From the NCBI GenBank assembly GCA_009830035.1, contig SZZY01000013.1, positions 1 to 64,000 on the forward strand: 64,000 bases of DNA, written 5' to 3'. The first letter of the stretch is position 1. Every line of letters begins with the position of its first letter. The stretch is from Pantoea sp. Eser (GTDB lineage Bacteria > Pseudomonadota > Gammaproteobacteria > Enterobacterales > Enterobacteriaceae). A program made the position numbers and the translations under genes. Below are positions 10,156-21,443 of the stretch, one piece after another. The notes below the pieces were generated by a model. It saw only the letters and a list, made by a program, of their open reading frames with translations, did not search any database and was not told the DNA's origin.

Positions 10156-11273
10156 TTGTTTTCGAAAATTATTATTAGTGGCGATATACTTCGCCCATTT
10201 CCGGGGGATGCGTTCTATCAAAGCGCAACTAAGAAAAATATTCGCTGGCTGCATGCTCTATTAAAATACCCACTACAGCAATGTAACATGCAAGTTTCAA
10301 CTCTGGCCTGGGATGAAGACCTGGGCTGCAACAATAATTTCTTTGATACACCTGAGTTATATCAACAAATGGGAATGCCTCTGAATTGCGATAGCTGGGC
10401 CCGGATCGTATCCAGTGATGATGTTCCTGAAGCGCTGCTTGAAAAGTTAAGAGAACAGGTAAACCAGGCACTGGTCATTGGTTATGAAATGCCGGCAGTG
10501 ATAACGAATGCCCTTAAAATGCTGGGTACGCCTTTTATCGACATTCTACTGCATCCACTACGTTTTTACCTGACCTGGTATTTTCGTTTCGTACTAACAT
10601 TGCACATTACCGTCAAAAACTTAAAAGTTTCGCCTTCGACACTGAACTGATTGAACAACAGGTTAGCCTGCTGCTGGCAAAAAATGCCTGGATGAACAAA
10701 CCTGACGGCTTAACAATTCCCGACGGTTCGGCTATTCTTTTAGAACAGGTTTCTACCGACATATCTGTTGTCTAGCATAATGGCATTTTTGCTACTTTAG
10801 AAGATCATATTGCTCGTTTACATGAAATTGTCAGTGAACATCCCGCAGTTTTTTTAAAACCTCATCCTTATACACTTAATCAAAAAAGTGTCAGCCACAT
10901 AAAGTCTCTTTTTCCTGTTATTACCGTATGTAACACTAATTTTTATCATTTGATGATGCAATCAGAGATACAAAAAGTGATTGCCTTGAATTCGAGCGGA
11001 CTCATTGAGGCAAAAACATTTGGCAAACAGGCCGAGAACCTCATTCCGTTTAAATATTTACACGCTGAAAATTTCCTTCCGCAGCAGGGCAATTCCGGGT
11101 CTCTTATTCCATTAAATGATAGCTGGCTTCAGCCGCATTTCTGGAAAAGCCTGTTTGATGAAGTCAATGAATCGTCTCCGGTTATTCACAATACGTACTG
11201 GCAACCGAACAGGCTTCGGCATGCCATGAATGCTGATTGGGGATTTCAGTTTATTAGCCCTACGGTTGTTTAG
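10156..11273 (+). pseudogene. Capsule polysaccharide synthesis-like protein (PF05159-type), broken
   Basis: A TTG start with AAGGA eight bases upstream begins MFSKIIISGDILRPFPGDAF. The frame is shifted by a missing T in a T run near 10560 (after HPLR) and continues as FDTELIEQQVSLLLAKNAW. A TAG at about 10774 interrupts ISVV-stop-HNGIFATLEDHI. The motifs VFLKPHPYTLN and ALNSSGLIEAKTFGKQ resemble the HP and SSG-EA-FGK motifs of capsule synthesis (KpsC/KpsS-like) proteins. Beside a HAD hydrolase and a methyltransferase this suggests a glycan or flagellin-modification set. Function is inferred from motifs only. Confidence 0.65.
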
Positions 11274-11301
11274 CCATTAAGCTTTGAGAGGATTTTTAAT
11301 T

Positions 11302-11520
11302 TTGACAGAATCACCCGACCACATTATTGACGTTTTTCTTGAGATGTTAGCCTCTGGCCAGACAGATCGCGCCAGAGATCTGATACAGGATAGCATAAAG
11401 CACTATCCGGCCGAGGGGCGTTTTTATCTCTGCCAAGCAGCGTTGCTTAAGGAAGCGGCAGAGAATAATAAAGCTTTTGACATGCTATGGCGTGCTCTGA
11501 TTACCGAATCCGGGAAATAA
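11302..11520 (+). CDS. Small helical (TPR-like) protein
   Basis: A TTG start nine bases after GAGAGGA gives about 72 residues, beginning MTESPDHIIDVFLEMLASGQ. Paired helices with alternating small and large residues (LYLCQAALLKEAAENNKAF-like region) suggest one or two TPR-type repeats. It sits between the capsule-like pseudogene and the methyltransferase, so it may be the remnant of a larger protein of the same cluster. I do not recognise the family. Confidence 0.45.
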   Translation: MTESPDHIIDVFLEMLASGQTDRARDLIQDSIKHYPAEGRFYLCQAALLKEAAENNKAFDMLWRALITESGK

Positions 11521-11531
11521 ACTGGTACGCG

Positions 11532-12269
11532 ATGAAATAAGATACACCGTTCTATCAGACTAGCCAGCATCCCACTCCCAAAAAAAACTTCGCACTACAC
11601 AGTGGAGAGCGTCAGGTTGCCGCTCGGGTCGATCAGATCAGAATAGATCATCGTCTGCGTTATCAGCTGGCAGCAAACTGGATAACAAAAAAATTTGGTG
11701 CTGAGGCCAGGTTCAAAACTGGCCTAGATATCTTTTCGGGAAATGGTTATGGCAGTTGCATGCCCGCCGAAAAAGCGGGCGTAAAGATGTTTGGTATGGA
11801 TGGTTCAAACGAAGCCGTTGATTTAGCCGAAAGCGCTTATGGGTCACATCGGGTCGTGTTTGGTCAGGCAGTACATCCTTTTGAACTTAACTTCACCGGT
11901 TTTGATTTTATGGTCAACCTTGAATCAATTGAGCATGTTGAACAGCCTGAAAAATTACTCACCCAAATGGCTCGTGCCTCTAAAGGGCCATTCATTATTT
12001 CTTTTCCTGACGAAGCCGGTTTGCCCTTCGAGAGGTTTGGTGAGAAATTTGAGCATCACACCAGGCATTTTCAACGTGAAGAAATGTTAGCTTTATTAGC
12101 TGCAGCAGGCAGGAAAAAGGTGGCAGCTGAATATGGACAAAATGTCTACAGAATCGAAAACAGTGCGATAACAGGCTTGCTGCCGGAGCAGGAAATGGGA
12201 TTATGTCGCCCGGCAGACGCACCTCAGTTCCGGCTGATGATTGTGGAACCTGAACAGGAGAAGGGTTGA
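11532..12269 (+). pseudogene. Class I SAM-dependent methyltransferase, ochre at codon 3
   Basis: The frame holds a Rossmann methyltransferase core: motif I LDIFSGNGYGS, an acidic strand-2 end (MFGMDGSNEAVDLAE), and a motif IV-like FDFMVNLESIEHVEQPEKLL. The best ATG (11532) is followed by AAA and then TAA at 11538-11540 before DTPFYQTSQH, so the N-terminus is cut off; otherwise the frame is open to the TGA. A downstream start (for example at 11760, after motif I) would remove the SAM site. It is last in the glycan-modification set and ends just before a terminator. The substrate is unknown. Confidence 0.6.
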
Positions 12270-12281
12270 GTCTTGATGCGG

Positions 12282-12334
12282 AAACCCCCGGTGGCGTCTC
12301 TCAGACTAATACGGGATACGCCAACGGGGTTTTT
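12282..12334. terminator. Terminator between methyltransferase and rnpB
   Basis: AACCCC..GGTGGCGT pairs with ACGCC..CGGGGTT and is followed on the plus strand by TTTTT. It can end the plus-strand modification operon, and on the minus strand it lies just beyond the 3' end of RNase P RNA. Confidence 0.7.
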
Positions 12335-12340
12335 AAAAGA

Positions 12341-12719
<379 letters not shown>

Positions 12720-12752
12720 GGCGCGGGATGATAGGGCATTCGCCGCCATTTG

Positions 12753-13616
12753 TCACGCCTCTTGCTGCTCCAGCGCGTATTTGTAGAGCGCATTTTTCTT
12801 CACGCCATGGATCTCAGCGGTCAAGGCAGCGGCTCGCTTAAGCGGCAACTCTTTCTGCAACAGCGCCAGCGTACGCAACGCATCAGGCGGTAGCGCCTTT
12901 TCGTCGGTCTTGTGGCCTTCAACAATCAGCACCATCTCGCCTTTGCGACGATTTTCATCCTCTTTCACCCACGCCAGCAGCTCGGCGACCGGCGCACCGT
13001 AAATCGACTCCCAGGTTTTGGTCAGCTCGCGCGCCAGCACCACATACCGGTCAGCACCCAGTTCGGTCACCATGTCCTGCAGGCTGTCCAGCAGGCGGTG
13101 GGTCGATTCGTAGAAGATCAGGGTACGTGGCTCCTGCACCAGCGCACGCAAGGTATCGCATCGGCCTTTGGTTTTGGCCGGCAGAAACCCTTCGTAACAG
13201 AAACGATCGGACGGCAATCCAGCAGCACTCAGGGCGGCGATAGCGGCACAGGCGCCTGGCAGCGGAACCACCCGAATTCCCGCTTCGCGACAGCGTCGCA
13301 CCAGATGGTAGCCGGGATCGTTAATCAGCGGCGTGCCTGCATCGGAAACTAAGGCTATGATTTGACCCTCTTGCAGCTTCGTCAGCAGCAGCTCGGCCTT
13401 CTGTTGCTCGTTGTGGTCGTGAAGTGCGAAGAGTCGCGCAGTGATGGCGAAATGTTTTAGCAACATCCCGGTATGACGTGTATCTTCCGCAGCGACCAGA
13501 TCGACGCTCGAGAGCACCGTCAGCGCCCGCTGGGTAATATCACCCAAATTACCAATCGGGGTTGGAACGATGTAGAGCGTGCTGGCAGAAATCTCTGCCC
13601 GATCGAGTTGTTTCAT
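12753..13616 (-). CDS. rsmI: 16S rRNA C1402 2'-O-methyltransferase RsmI
   Basis: RsmI methylates the ribose of C1402 in 16S rRNA using SAM. The 287-residue tetrapyrrole-methylase-fold protein shows [19 protein letters not shown] near the N-terminus, [30 protein letters not shown] and [17 protein letters not shown], all conserved family blocks. It is divergent from lpoA, the standard enterobacterial arrangement, and its start lies within about 65 bases of the lpoA start. Intact. Confidence 0.96.
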   Translation of the reverse strand: MKQLDRAEISASTLYIVPTPIGNLGDITQRALTVLSSVDLVAAEDTRHTGMLLKHFAITARLFALHDHNEQQKAELLLTKLQEGQIIALVSDAGTPLINDPGYHLVRRCREAGIRVVPLPGACAAIAALSAAGLPSDRFCYEGFLPAKTKGRCDTLRALVQEPRTLIFYESTHRLLDSLQDMVTELGADRYVVLARELTKTWESIYGAPVAELLAWVKEDENRRKGEMVLIVEGHKTDEKALPPDALRTLALLQKELPLKRAAALTAEIHGVKKNALYKYALEQQEA

Positions 13617-13678
13617 TGTTTCATCCGAATTGCCGATTTAATATTGAGCATCTTGAAAAAAACATCACTGGATACAGT

Positions 13679-15679
13679 ATGCTTCCTTCAAAAGTCGTTC
13701 GTCGTAAAGCAGGACGCTTTCTGCCTGTCATTCTTGCCGGGCTGATTTTAGCCGCGTGTAGCGGTCAGGGACCGCAAACCTCAACCGTCGATATTCAGGG
13801 GCCTGCTACCGCCAGCTCAGCCTATTATCTGCAACAAGCGCAGCAGAGCAGCGATGATAGCAAGACCGACTGGCAATTACTTGCAATCCGCGCCCTGTTG
13901 AAGGAAGGAAAGTATCCTGAGGCGAGCCAGCAGCTCAGCCAGCTACCGCAACAGCTTTCAGACACCCAGCAGCAGGAGCTATTGCTGTCGCAGGCGCAGT
14001 TGCAACTGTCAAAACAGCAGATCAAAGAGGCGCAGTCGCGTTTAGAGCAGGTGAAAACCAGCGCGCTGTCGCAGGATCAGCTGACCCGCTACTACGGTTT
14101 GCAGATTGTAATCGCCCAGGGCCGTCCTTCGCTCTCGCTGCTACGTACCTATATTGCGCAGGAGCCGCTGCTGAAAGGTCCGGATCATCAAAGTAATATT
14201 GACGCCACCTGGCAGGCACTGACGCAGATGCCGCCGCAGGAGGTCAGTAATCTGGTGATTAACGCCGACGAAAATGTTTTGCAGGGCTGGCTGGATCTGC
14301 TCGCTGTCTGGCGTGCCAATACCCAGGATGCTGAGATGCTGAAGTCCGCCATTAAAGACTGGCAGACCCGTTATCCGCAGAACCCGGCAGCCAAAACCTT
14401 ACCGACTCAGCTGAGTCAGATGCAAAACTACACCAAAGCCTCCACCAGCATCATTGCGCTGCTGCTGCCGCTGAACGGCCAGGCGCAGGTGTTCGCCAAT
14501 GCGATTCAGAAAGGCTTTAATGACGCCAAAAATGGCGCATTGACGCCAGCGCCGCAGCCTGCGGCTGCCCAGCCCGCGACAGCAGATGCTACTGCCAGTG
14601 CACAGCCCGCCTCTGCTGATGCGGTCGTCAGTCCTTCTGCCGCGCCAATCAGCGCGCCGCAAGCGCAGCCAGACGCCGCAGAACCGGCCAGCAATGCGCA
14701 GATCAAAGTCTACGACACCAGCAGCCAGCCGATTCAGCAGGTGATGCAGCAGGCGCAGCAGGATGGCGCCACCATCGTCGTTGGCCCACTGCTGAAGAGT
14801 GACGTTGAGCAGGTCGCTAACAGCCAGACGCCATTAAATGTGCTGGCGCTTAACGAGCCGGAAAAGATCCAGAACCATCCGAATATTTGTTACTTTGCGC
14901 TTTCTCCTGAAGACGAAGCGCGCGATGCCGCGCACCATATCTGGGATCAGGGCAAGCGTCAGCCGCTGTTGCTGGTGCCACGCAGTGGACTGGGCGATCG
15001 CGTGACTAACGCATTTACTCAGGAGTGGCAGACGCTGGGCGGCAGCACCGTGCTGCAGCAGCGCTTCGGTTCAACCGCTGAGCTGAAACAGGGCATCAAC
15101 AGTGGCGCAAGCATCAGTTTATCCGGCACGCCGGTTAACGCCGCACCTGCCGAGCCGCAGAGCGTCTCGATTGCGGGCGTGAACATTCCGGCCCCGCAGC
15201 AGCAGAGCACGCCAGACGTCGCCAGCCCCAGCGGTGACGGCGCGGTCGATGCGATCTATATCGTCTCGACACAAGGCGAGCTGCAGCTGATTAAACCGAT
15301 GATCACCATGCGTACCGGCAGCCGCAGCAACATCGCGCTGTATGCCAGTTCCCGCAGTGCCCAGGCGGGTGCCGGTGCCGACTTCCGGCTGGAGATGGAT
15401 GGCCTGCAGTTCAGTGATATCCTGCTGCTCTCCGGCAATAATCCGGGTCTGATGAAGCAGGCGTCTAAGTCCTTTAACAATGACTATTCGCTGGTGCGCC
15501 TGTATGCGATGGGGATTGATGCCTGGACGCTGGCGAATCACTTTAACCAGATGCGTCAGTCACCGGGCTTTACGCTGGAAGGTAATACCGGCAAACTCAG
15601 CGCCGATGCGGATTGTGTGATCAACAGGAAGTTGACATGGAACCAGTATCGTCGGGGCGAAATCGCGCCGGCCAACTAA
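13679..15679 (+). CDS. lpoA: Penicillin-binding protein activator LpoA
   Basis: LpoA is an outer-membrane lipoprotein that reaches through the periplasm to stimulate the peptidoglycan synthase PBP1A. The frame gives 666 residues from [14 protein letters not shown], with a signal peptide and lipobox (LAACSG). An N-terminal helical TPR-like domain is followed by a periplasmic binding-protein-like domain ([13 protein letters not shown] onward). Two Ala/Pro/Gln-rich linkers, including about 45 residues near the middle, are typical low-complexity insertions. The open frame extends upstream to 13562, but the lipobox fixes the start used here. Overlaps yraN. Confidence 0.95.
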   Translation: MLPSKVVRRKAGRFLPVILAGLILAACSGQGPQTSTVDIQGPATASSAYYLQQAQQSSDDSKTDWQLLAIRALLKEGKYPEASQQLSQLPQQLSDTQQQELLLSQAQLQLSKQQIKEAQSRLEQVKTSALSQDQLTRYYGLQIVIAQGRPSLSLLRTYIAQEPLLKGPDHQSNIDATWQALTQMPPQEVSNLVINADENVLQGWLDLLAVWRANTQDAEMLKSAIKDWQTRYPQNPAAKTLPTQLSQMQNYTKASTSIIALLLPLNGQAQVFANAIQKGFNDAKNGALTPAPQPAAAQPATADATASAQPASADAVVSPSAAPISAPQAQPDAAEPASNAQIKVYDTSSQPIQQVMQQAQQDGATIVVGPLLKSDVEQVANSQTPLNVLALNEPEKIQNHPNICYFALSPEDEARDAAHHIWDQGKRQPLLLVPRSGLGDRVTNAFTQEWQTLGGSTVLQQRFGSTAELKQGINSGASISLSGTPVNAAPAEPQSVSIAGVNIPAPQQQSTPDVASPSGDGAVDAIYIVSTQGELQLIKPMITMRTGSRSNIALYASSRSAQAGAGADFRLEMDGLQFSDILLLSGNNPGLMKQASKSFNNDYSLVRLYAMGIDAWTLANHFNQMRQSPGFTLEGNTGKLSADADCVINRKLTWNQYRRGEIAPAN

Positions 15680-16032
15680 ATCGCCGTCAGATTGGTGCGG
15701 GGCACGAACAGCGTGCCCGCCGCTATCTGGAGCAGGCAGGCCTGAAATGGGAAGCCAGCAATGTCCATTGTCGCGGCGGGGAACTTGACCTGATTATGCG
15801 CGACGGGCACCGTTGGGTGTTTGTCGAAGTTCGCTACCGGCGCGATGCGCGTTACGGTGGCGCCCTCACCAGCGTGACCCGCGAGAAACAACATAAGCTG
15901 CTGAGTGCTGCCGCTCTCTGGCTGGCACAACGCGGCGGCAGTTTTGAAACAGTGAATTGCCGTTTCGACATCATCGCCATTACCGGCACGGCGCTCGAGT
16001 GGCTGCCGAATGCCTTTAATGCAGACGCTTAG
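15637..16032 (+). CDS. yraN: UPF0102 family nuclease-fold protein YraN
   Basis: YraN belongs to the UPF0102 family, which has a Holliday-junction-resolvase or restriction-endonuclease-like fold; its function is not established. The 131-residue frame contains [17 protein letters not shown] and the nuclease-like core [12 protein letters not shown] and VFVEVRYR. The ATG after AGGAAGTTGAC lies inside the end of lpoA, so the genes overlap by about 43 bases and are probably translationally coupled. A longer frame upstream lacks a better start. Confidence 0.92.
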   Translation: MEPVSSGRNRAGQLNRRQIGAGHEQRARRYLEQAGLKWEASNVHCRGGELDLIMRDGHRWVFVEVRYRRDARYGGALTSVTREKQHKLLSAAALWLAQRGGSFETVNCRFDIIAITGTALEWLPNAFNADA

Positions 16033-16046
16033 AACCAGGTGGTCGT

Positions 16047-16628
16047 GTGCAGGACAGAATTAAAGCGTGTTTTACCGAAAGTATCCAAACCCAGATTGCC
16101 GCCGCAGAGGCGTTGCCCGATGCCATTTCCCGTGCGGCGATGACGCTGGTGCAGTCGTTACTGAACGGCAATAAAATCCTCAGTTGCGGCAACGGTGCCT
16201 CATCAGCCAATGCGCAGCATTTTGCCGCCAGCATGATCAACCGTTTCGAAACCGAGCGCCCCAGCCTACCGGCGCTGGCGTTGAGTGCCGACAATGTGAT
16301 GCTGACCGCGATTGGTAACGATCGCCTGCATGACGAGGTTTACGCCAAGCAGGTGCGGGCCCTCGGCCAGGCGGGCGACGTGCTGCTGGCCATCTCCACG
16401 CGCGGTAATACCCGTGACATTGTTAAAGCCGTTGAGGCGGCAGTGACGCGCGATATGACTATCGTTGCGCTTACCGGGTATGATGGTGGCGAACTTGCCG
16501 GACTGCTGGGCCCACATGATGTGGAAATTCGCATCCCGTCGCACCGCAGTGCCCGTATTCAGGAGATGCACATGCTGACCCTAAACTGTTTATGCGATCT
16601 GATCGATAATACCCTGTTTCCACACTAG
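16047..16628 (+). CDS. diaA: DnaA initiator-associating protein DiaA
   Basis: DiaA is a homotetrameric SIS-domain protein that binds DnaA and promotes ordered assembly on oriC. The 193-residue frame starts at GTG ([20 protein letters not shown]) and is nearly identical to the E. coli protein through the SIS core ([19 protein letters not shown]) and [20 protein letters not shown]. It ends at FPH, three residues earlier than E. coli. It is in the lpoA-yraN-diaA-dolP series. Intact. Confidence 0.96.
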   Translation: MQDRIKACFTESIQTQIAAAEALPDAISRAAMTLVQSLLNGNKILSCGNGASSANAQHFAASMINRFETERPSLPALALSADNVMLTAIGNDRLHDEVYAKQVRALGQAGDVLLAISTRGNTRDIVKAVEAAVTRDMTIVALTGYDGGELAGLLGPHDVEIRIPSHRSARIQEMHMLTLNCLCDLIDNTLFPH

Positions 16629-16648
16629 GAATGACCGAAGGAGCTCCA

Positions 16649-17221
16649 ATGAAAGCGTTGAACGCTGTAGCCATCCTGTTAACCGCAATGCTGCTGCAAG
16701 GCTGTGTTGCCGTGGTTGCCGGCAGCGCCGCTGTCGCCACCAAGACGGCCACCGATCCACGCACCGTTGGCACCCAGGTCGACGATGGCACGATGGAATT
16801 ACGTGTCTCTAACACCTTAGCCAAAGATCAGGAAATCAAAAGTGATGCCCGCGTTATCGCTACCGCTTATCAGGGCAAAGTCCTGCTGACCGGTCAGGCC
16901 CCTTCGCAGGAGATCGCCGACCGGGCCAAACAGATCGCCATGGGCGTTGATGGCGCAACCGAGGTCTATAACGAAATTCGTATCGGCCAGAAAGTGACGC
17001 TGGGGACCTCTTCTTCGGATACCTGGATTACCACCAAAATCCGTTCGCAGCTGCTGGGCAGCGATCAGGTGAAATCATCCAATGTGAAAGTCACCACCGA
17101 AAATGGCGAAGTGTTCCTGTTGGGTCTGGTGACGCCGCAGGAAGCCCAGGCAGCGGCCGATGTGGCCAGCCGGGTAAGCGGCGTTAAGCACGTGACCACC
17201 GCGTTCACCATGCTGAAGTAA
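16649..17221 (+). CDS. dolP: Outer-membrane lipoprotein DolP (two BON domains)
   Basis: DolP (YraP) is a BON-domain lipoprotein supporting outer-membrane integrity and BAM function at the division site. The 190-residue frame has a signal peptide with lipobox LLQGC, then two BON domains (first around KSDARVIATAYQGKVLLTG, second around SSNVKVTTENGEVFLLGLV). A GGAG-type ribosome-binding site precedes the chosen ATG; the frame is open a few codons further upstream. It is followed by a strong terminator. Intact. Confidence 0.95.
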   Translation: MKALNAVAILLTAMLLQGCVAVVAGSAAVATKTATDPRTVGTQVDDGTMELRVSNTLAKDQEIKSDARVIATAYQGKVLLTGQAPSQEIADRAKQIAMGVDGATEVYNEIRIGQKVTLGTSSSDTWITTKIRSQLLGSDQVKSSNVKVTTENGEVFLLGLVTPQEAQAAADVASRVSGVKHVTTAFTMLK

Positions 17222-17234
17222 ATCCTCAGACAGC

Positions 17235-17262
17235 AAAAAGGCGGCCGATGCCGCCTTTTTTT
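17235..17262 (+). terminator. Rho-independent terminator after dolP
   Basis: AAAAAGGCGG-CCGATG-CCGCCTTTTTTT forms a compact GC stem with a T run, ending the lpoA-dolP transcription unit. The A tract on the other side makes it usable for the convergent yhaK as well. Confidence 0.85.
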
Positions 17263-17274
17263 ATGGCTGAATCA

Positions 17275-17858
17275 TCAGACCGGGATATCAATAATTAACG
17301 CCCGGGTGGCCGTTTCCGCCGTCAGCCTGAGCTGCTGTTCTTCCTGCAAAAATGCCCCATCACCATAGCCCAGCTTCTCCTGATACTCAGTACCGGAGAC
17401 AGCGTCCAGCGAGCCATGTATCGATTGCAGATAGGCGCGCGGTCCGTGTAACTGCATCAAATGTTGTTCACCGGGTGCCAGTTCCACCTGATGAATCCAC
17501 ACCTGCTGACGCAGTTGCAGACTGCCGTCCGCACCGTCTGGCGAGGCCAGCAACTGGGTGGTTTGCCCCTCTGACAGCGCGATTTTCTGCATCCGTAGGT
17601 TTTCCCGCTCCGGACAGGCGGCCAGCCATAGCGGTATTCCGCTTCACCCTGTAGCACGATGTTCAGCACATCGACCTGCGGATAGGTGCGCGGCTGAAAA
17701 GCGGCGCCCGGTGCCAGCACTTCCTGGTTGAGTACCCGGAGTGAGGCATAGCCCATCAGTTTGGGATCAAAATAGTGGCCAAAAGAAAAACTGTAGCGCG
17801 CCTGCAACCAACCGAAATCGGCCTGACCACAAGCGGACGCACTGCGTGTTGTTATCAT
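17275..17858 (-). pseudogene. yhaK: yhaK (pirin-like bicupin), internal deletion
   Basis: YhaK is a cytoplasmic pirin-like bicupin thought to be redox sensitive. The N-terminus (ACGQADFGWLQARYSFSFGH and LMGYASLRVLNQEVLAPG) and the C-terminal half (LQLRQQVWIHQVEL, LHGPRAYLQSIHG) match well. After AEYR the sequence jumps to the LAACPEREN region in another frame, so about 43 codons (roughly 130 bases) are missing. The adjacent yhaJ, its usual neighbour, is intact. Confidence 0.88.
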
Positions 17859-17987
17859 TGTTTACCTCCAGCATCCGGTGGCGAGGATCGGCCACGGACT
17901 TTATGCCCATATTGTAAAAGTCTGGACGCCGGATTGTTAGCCAGTTAATCTGCCTGGCATATTCAAATTTCCTGACAGAGAACCGGG

Positions 17988-18887
17988 ATGGCTAAAGAGC
18001 GTGCGTTAACCCTTGAATCTTTACGCGTTATGGATGCAATTGGTCGACGCGGAAGTTTTGCAGCAGCCGCTGATGAGCTGGGCCGGGTGCCCTCAGCTCT
18101 CAGCTACACCATGCAAAAACTAGAAGAAGAGCTGGATGTGGTGCTGTTCGACCGTTCCGGTCACCGCACCAAGTTTACCAATGTGGGACGCATGCTGCTG
18201 GAGCGTGGCCGGGTGCTGCTGGAAGCGGCCGATAAGCTGACCACCGATGCGGAAGCGCTGGCGCGCGGCTGGGAAACCCATCTGACCATCGTTACCGAAG
18301 TGCTGGTGCCGACCGAGGCATTGTTTCCGCTAGTGACGCGGCTGGCTGACAAAGCCAATACCCAGTTTTCGCTGGTCACTGAAGTGCTGGCTGGCGCGTG
18401 GGAACGGCTGGGACAGGGACGGGCCGACATTGTGATTGCCCCCGATCTGCATTTCCGCGCCTCAACCGAGATCAACACCCGCAAGCTCTACACCATGATG
18501 AGCGTCTGTGTCGCCAGCGCCGACCACCCGATTCATGACGAACCGGAACCGCAGTCTGAAGTGACGCGCGTGAAATATCGCGGTATTGCGGTAGCGGATA
18601 CCGCGCGTGAGCGCCCGGTGCTGACCGTACGGCTGCTGGATAAGCAACAGCGCCTGACCGTCAGCAGCATGGAAGACAAACGCCAAGCCTTGCTGGCCGG
18701 TCTGGGCGTCGCCACCATGCCCTATTCGCTGGTTGAGCAGGATATTGCCGAGGGCCGTCTGCGAGTGGTGAGTCCGGAATATACCCGCGAGGTGGATATT
18801 ATTATGGCGTGGCGTCGTGACAGCATGGGTAAAGCCAAAGCCTGGTGCCTGCGCGAGATCCCGTGCCTGCTGGCGAAAAAGAACTGA
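17988..18887 (+). CDS. yhaJ: LysR-type transcriptional activator YhaJ
   Basis: YhaJ is a LysR-family regulator; in E. coli it responds to nitroaromatic breakdown products and influences virulence genes. The 299-residue frame has an N-terminal winged helix (LRVMDAIGRRGSFAAAADEL, then LSYTMQKLEEELDV) and a periplasmic-binding-type effector domain. Identity to E. coli YhaJ is high throughout, including RVKYRGIAVADTARERPVLT. It is divergent from yhaK, which it may control. Intact although its neighbour is broken. Confidence 0.94.
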   Translation: MAKERALTLESLRVMDAIGRRGSFAAAADELGRVPSALSYTMQKLEEELDVVLFDRSGHRTKFTNVGRMLLERGRVLLEAADKLTTDAEALARGWETHLTIVTEVLVPTEALFPLVTRLADKANTQFSLVTEVLAGAWERLGQGRADIVIAPDLHFRASTEINTRKLYTMMSVCVASADHPIHDEPEPQSEVTRVKYRGIAVADTARERPVLTVRLLDKQQRLTVSSMEDKRQALLAGLGVATMPYSLVEQDIAEGRLRVVSPEYTREVDIIMAWRRDSMGKAKAWCLREIPCLLAKKN

Positions 18888-18925
18888 CTCTCTCCCCGCG
18901 CCGCCGGGGAGCATCGCCTCACCGC

Positions 18926-20576
18926 TTATAACCGGCTGAGACAGTCGATCGCCACCGCCTTAAAGCAGGCGAAGTCGGTGCTGTCACGCAGCCGGCTCAT
19001 CGCCCTTTCGCGCAGAAACGTCACGAACAGATCGTAGATCGCCATCGCTTCTTCATATTCACTTTTGCTGATTGCCAGCAGAAAAATCACATAGGCGGTG
19101 TCGTCTCCCCAGGCAATGCCGTGCGGGGCCGCCAGCACGGTATAGACCACAGTTTTCTTTGCCAGCAGCCCCAGCGAGTGCGGCAGCGAAATGCCTTCGC
19201 CCAGCATGGTGCTGACAATCGCTTCGCGCTCCTCTACCGACGGATAAAACGCCGCATCAACGTAGCCCTCCGCTTCCAGCTGGTCACAGAGCTGCCGGAA
19301 CAGTTCAGACTGCGTCATCGGCCGGTCAACGATGTGAAAATGCTGAGCATCAAAAAATTTAGCCAACATGTAAGCACCTGCGGATGGCGCTGATAGCCGA
19401 CATCATAATGCCGCTCCAGCCCGACGCCGATATGCAGTACCAGAAAGCCGATTTCGTTTTCGCTGATCACGTAAGGGGTATATTTGCCCCAGCTGGTTAC
19501 CGCCGCCAGCGTGACGTCATAGGCCATCGGATAGTGCTGTTTGATGTTGCTCAGCAGCGGATTAGGAATGTGAATCTGGTAGCGCACCCGGGTGATCATG
19601 GTTTTGATATGGATGAGCAGATCGGCACGCAGCTGCTGGTCGTTTTGCAGGTTGAAGTTGTAATGGGTATTGATAAAACTCAGCAGATAATCGACTAGGG
19701 CGTCGGCATCATCGGCATTAATAGCGCTGGGGGCGATCGCCTGGATGCGTCGCGCGGCGATATTCACCCGCAGCCAGTTCTCCTCAGCGGGCGAGATCGG
19801 TTTGCTTACCAGTGGCCGCATCAGGTTAATCAGCTGGTGCGCCGCTTCCCGCAACTCGTCGCCAATCTCTTCAGCGCCGGGATCGTTGAGCGGATAGCCC
19901 TCACTGATGCGCCGTACCGCCACGGCACAGTAGAGCCGCAGGTAACGTTCTCCTTCATCGCTGATGCGGATGTTGTGCTGGGCAAAGCAGCTTTGCAACA
20001 GCGGACGCAGCGTATCGAGCATGCCGCTGTTTAACGCTTCGATAGTCAGAAGCGGGCTGTCCAGCTGCGCCTGATCGATCTCCCACAGCAGATCGGTCAG
20101 GCAGGTGCGGATCGCCACTTCGCTGCCAAACAGTTTCATGCCGTAGTGCGGTTTGCTCTCAATCGTCAGGTGGTAGCGGCCCAGCCATTCCCGCACTTCC
20201 GCCATATCATTTTGTAACGTGGCGCGGCTGACGAACCACTCTTCCGCCAGCTCCTCAAGCTTGATCGAATAGGCCGTGGTGAGAAACCGGGTCAGTAAAT
20301 AGCGCACACGATCCGGCGAGGTACGCGCAGCGGCGACGCGGTCTGCTGTTGCAGGTGCTGGAAACGCTGAGCATCCTCAATCTTCAACTGGTAACCTGCG
20401 CCGCGGTTCAGGATAAACTGCGCGCCGTGCTGCGCCAGCAACGCATTCAGCGCGGTGATATCGGTGCGTACAGTGCGCGTCGACACGGCAAAACGCCGCG
20501 CCAGTTCATCCTGGGGCAGCGTTTCGTTTTGCAGGGCATCAAACAGTTGCGCAAGGCGCTGGTTGGGAAATCTCAC
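18926..20576 (-). pseudogene. BglG/MtlR-type PTS regulator of the EF_0829/EF_0839-type island, broken
   Basis: The frames together make a regulator with an N-terminal helix-turn-helix (LARRFAVSTRTVRTDITALN), a second HTH (LAEEWFVSRATLQNDMAEVR), two PTS regulation domains (around LTDLLWEIDQAQLD and NTHYNFNLQND with HIGVGLERHYD) and a C-terminal EIIA-like domain (GISLPHSLGLLAKKTV, where His is the likely phosphorylation site). A frame change lies near 20345. Between HPQVLT and MLAKFFDAQHF the EIIB-like domain appears deleted. It follows the aldolase gene on the same strand, so it probably controlled the island. Confidence 0.8.
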
Positions 20577-20702
20577 GATGTTTTACCTGTTGCTGCGGTT
20601 GGAAAAAAGCCGGGATTCAGTGGTCAGCCTACGAGGATCGTGGGGCAACGTCCATGTTGTCTGATGCCCACCCGGTTAGCGGCGGGCGTCTGGCAAAGAT
20701 CC

Positions 20703-21443
20703 TCAGGCCAGCAGCTTTTTACAGATTGCCAGCAGTTGCTGCACATCTTCAATACGGGTTTCACCGCTGGCTTTATCAGTGATCGAACTGTAGACATGCG
20801 GGATCACTTTACTGACGCCCGCGTCCAGCGCGATACGAATGATCTGCTCAACGTTATCCAGATCGATACCACCGGTTGGCTCCAGCCAGAAATCCTGTCT
20901 GGCGCAGGCTTCCGCCACAGCACGATATTCATCAATCGTCTGCAGGCCGCCCATCGGGAAGTACTTCACCGAGCTGCCACCCATGTCCTGCAGCATGTCG
21001 ATGGCAGTGCTGATCGGAACGATCGCGTCGTCGCTTTTTGCGCTGCGTGGTCCGGTGGAGATTTTTACCTTGCCCGGCGTGCCGGTGGGTGAGATCAGAC
21101 CGTTGACCACCGTCTGCGACTGACCCAGCAGCGCACGGCTGGTGGCGACGCCGGTGAACACCTGGTTCACATGCTGCGGTTGCAGTACGGCCGAGATCTC
21201 ACTCACCATCTGCGACTGACCCGGATCGCCCGCTCCCAGGCCGACCGACAGCGCATTATCGATCAATGCGGCATATTCCCGCATATCGGCGATAGCCGCC
21301 TCATTGCTGGCGTAGTTTTTTGACAGCCCCCCGACCAGCACGTGCCCTTCCGCCGCCTGCCAGATGGCGCGCGCATTCTCTTTCGATCCTGCCAGCACGT
21401 TAAGGCACAGGCGATCCTGATAAAAATTGGGTGTCAGCGTCAT
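20703..21443 (-). CDS. KDGP aldolase family protein (EF_0839-type)
   Basis: This 246-residue protein belongs to the family annotated as 2-dehydro-3-deoxy-phosphogluconate aldolase of the EF_0839 type, distinct from classical Eda. Conserved blocks include NFYQDRLCLNVLAGS, GLSKNYASNEAA and SVKYFPMGGLQTIDEYRAVA, with Lys in VKYF the likely Schiff-base residue, and WLEPTGGIDLDN. The expected reaction cleaves KDGP to pyruvate and glyceraldehyde 3-phosphate. Its ATG overlaps the stop of the upstream lyase gene (ATGA). It is one of two intact genes of the island. Confidence 0.88.
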   Translation of the reverse strand: MTLTPNFYQDRLCLNVLAGSKENARAIWQAAEGHVLVGGLSKNYASNEAAIADMREYAALIDNALSVGLGAGDPGQSQMVSEISAVLQPQHVNQVFTGVATSRALLGQSQTVVNGLISPTGTPGKVKISTGPRSAKSDDAIVPISTAIDMLQDMGGSSVKYFPMGGLQTIDEYRAVAEACARQDFWLEPTGGIDLDNVEQIIRIALDAGVSKVIPHVYSSITDKASGETRIEDVQQLLAICKKLLA

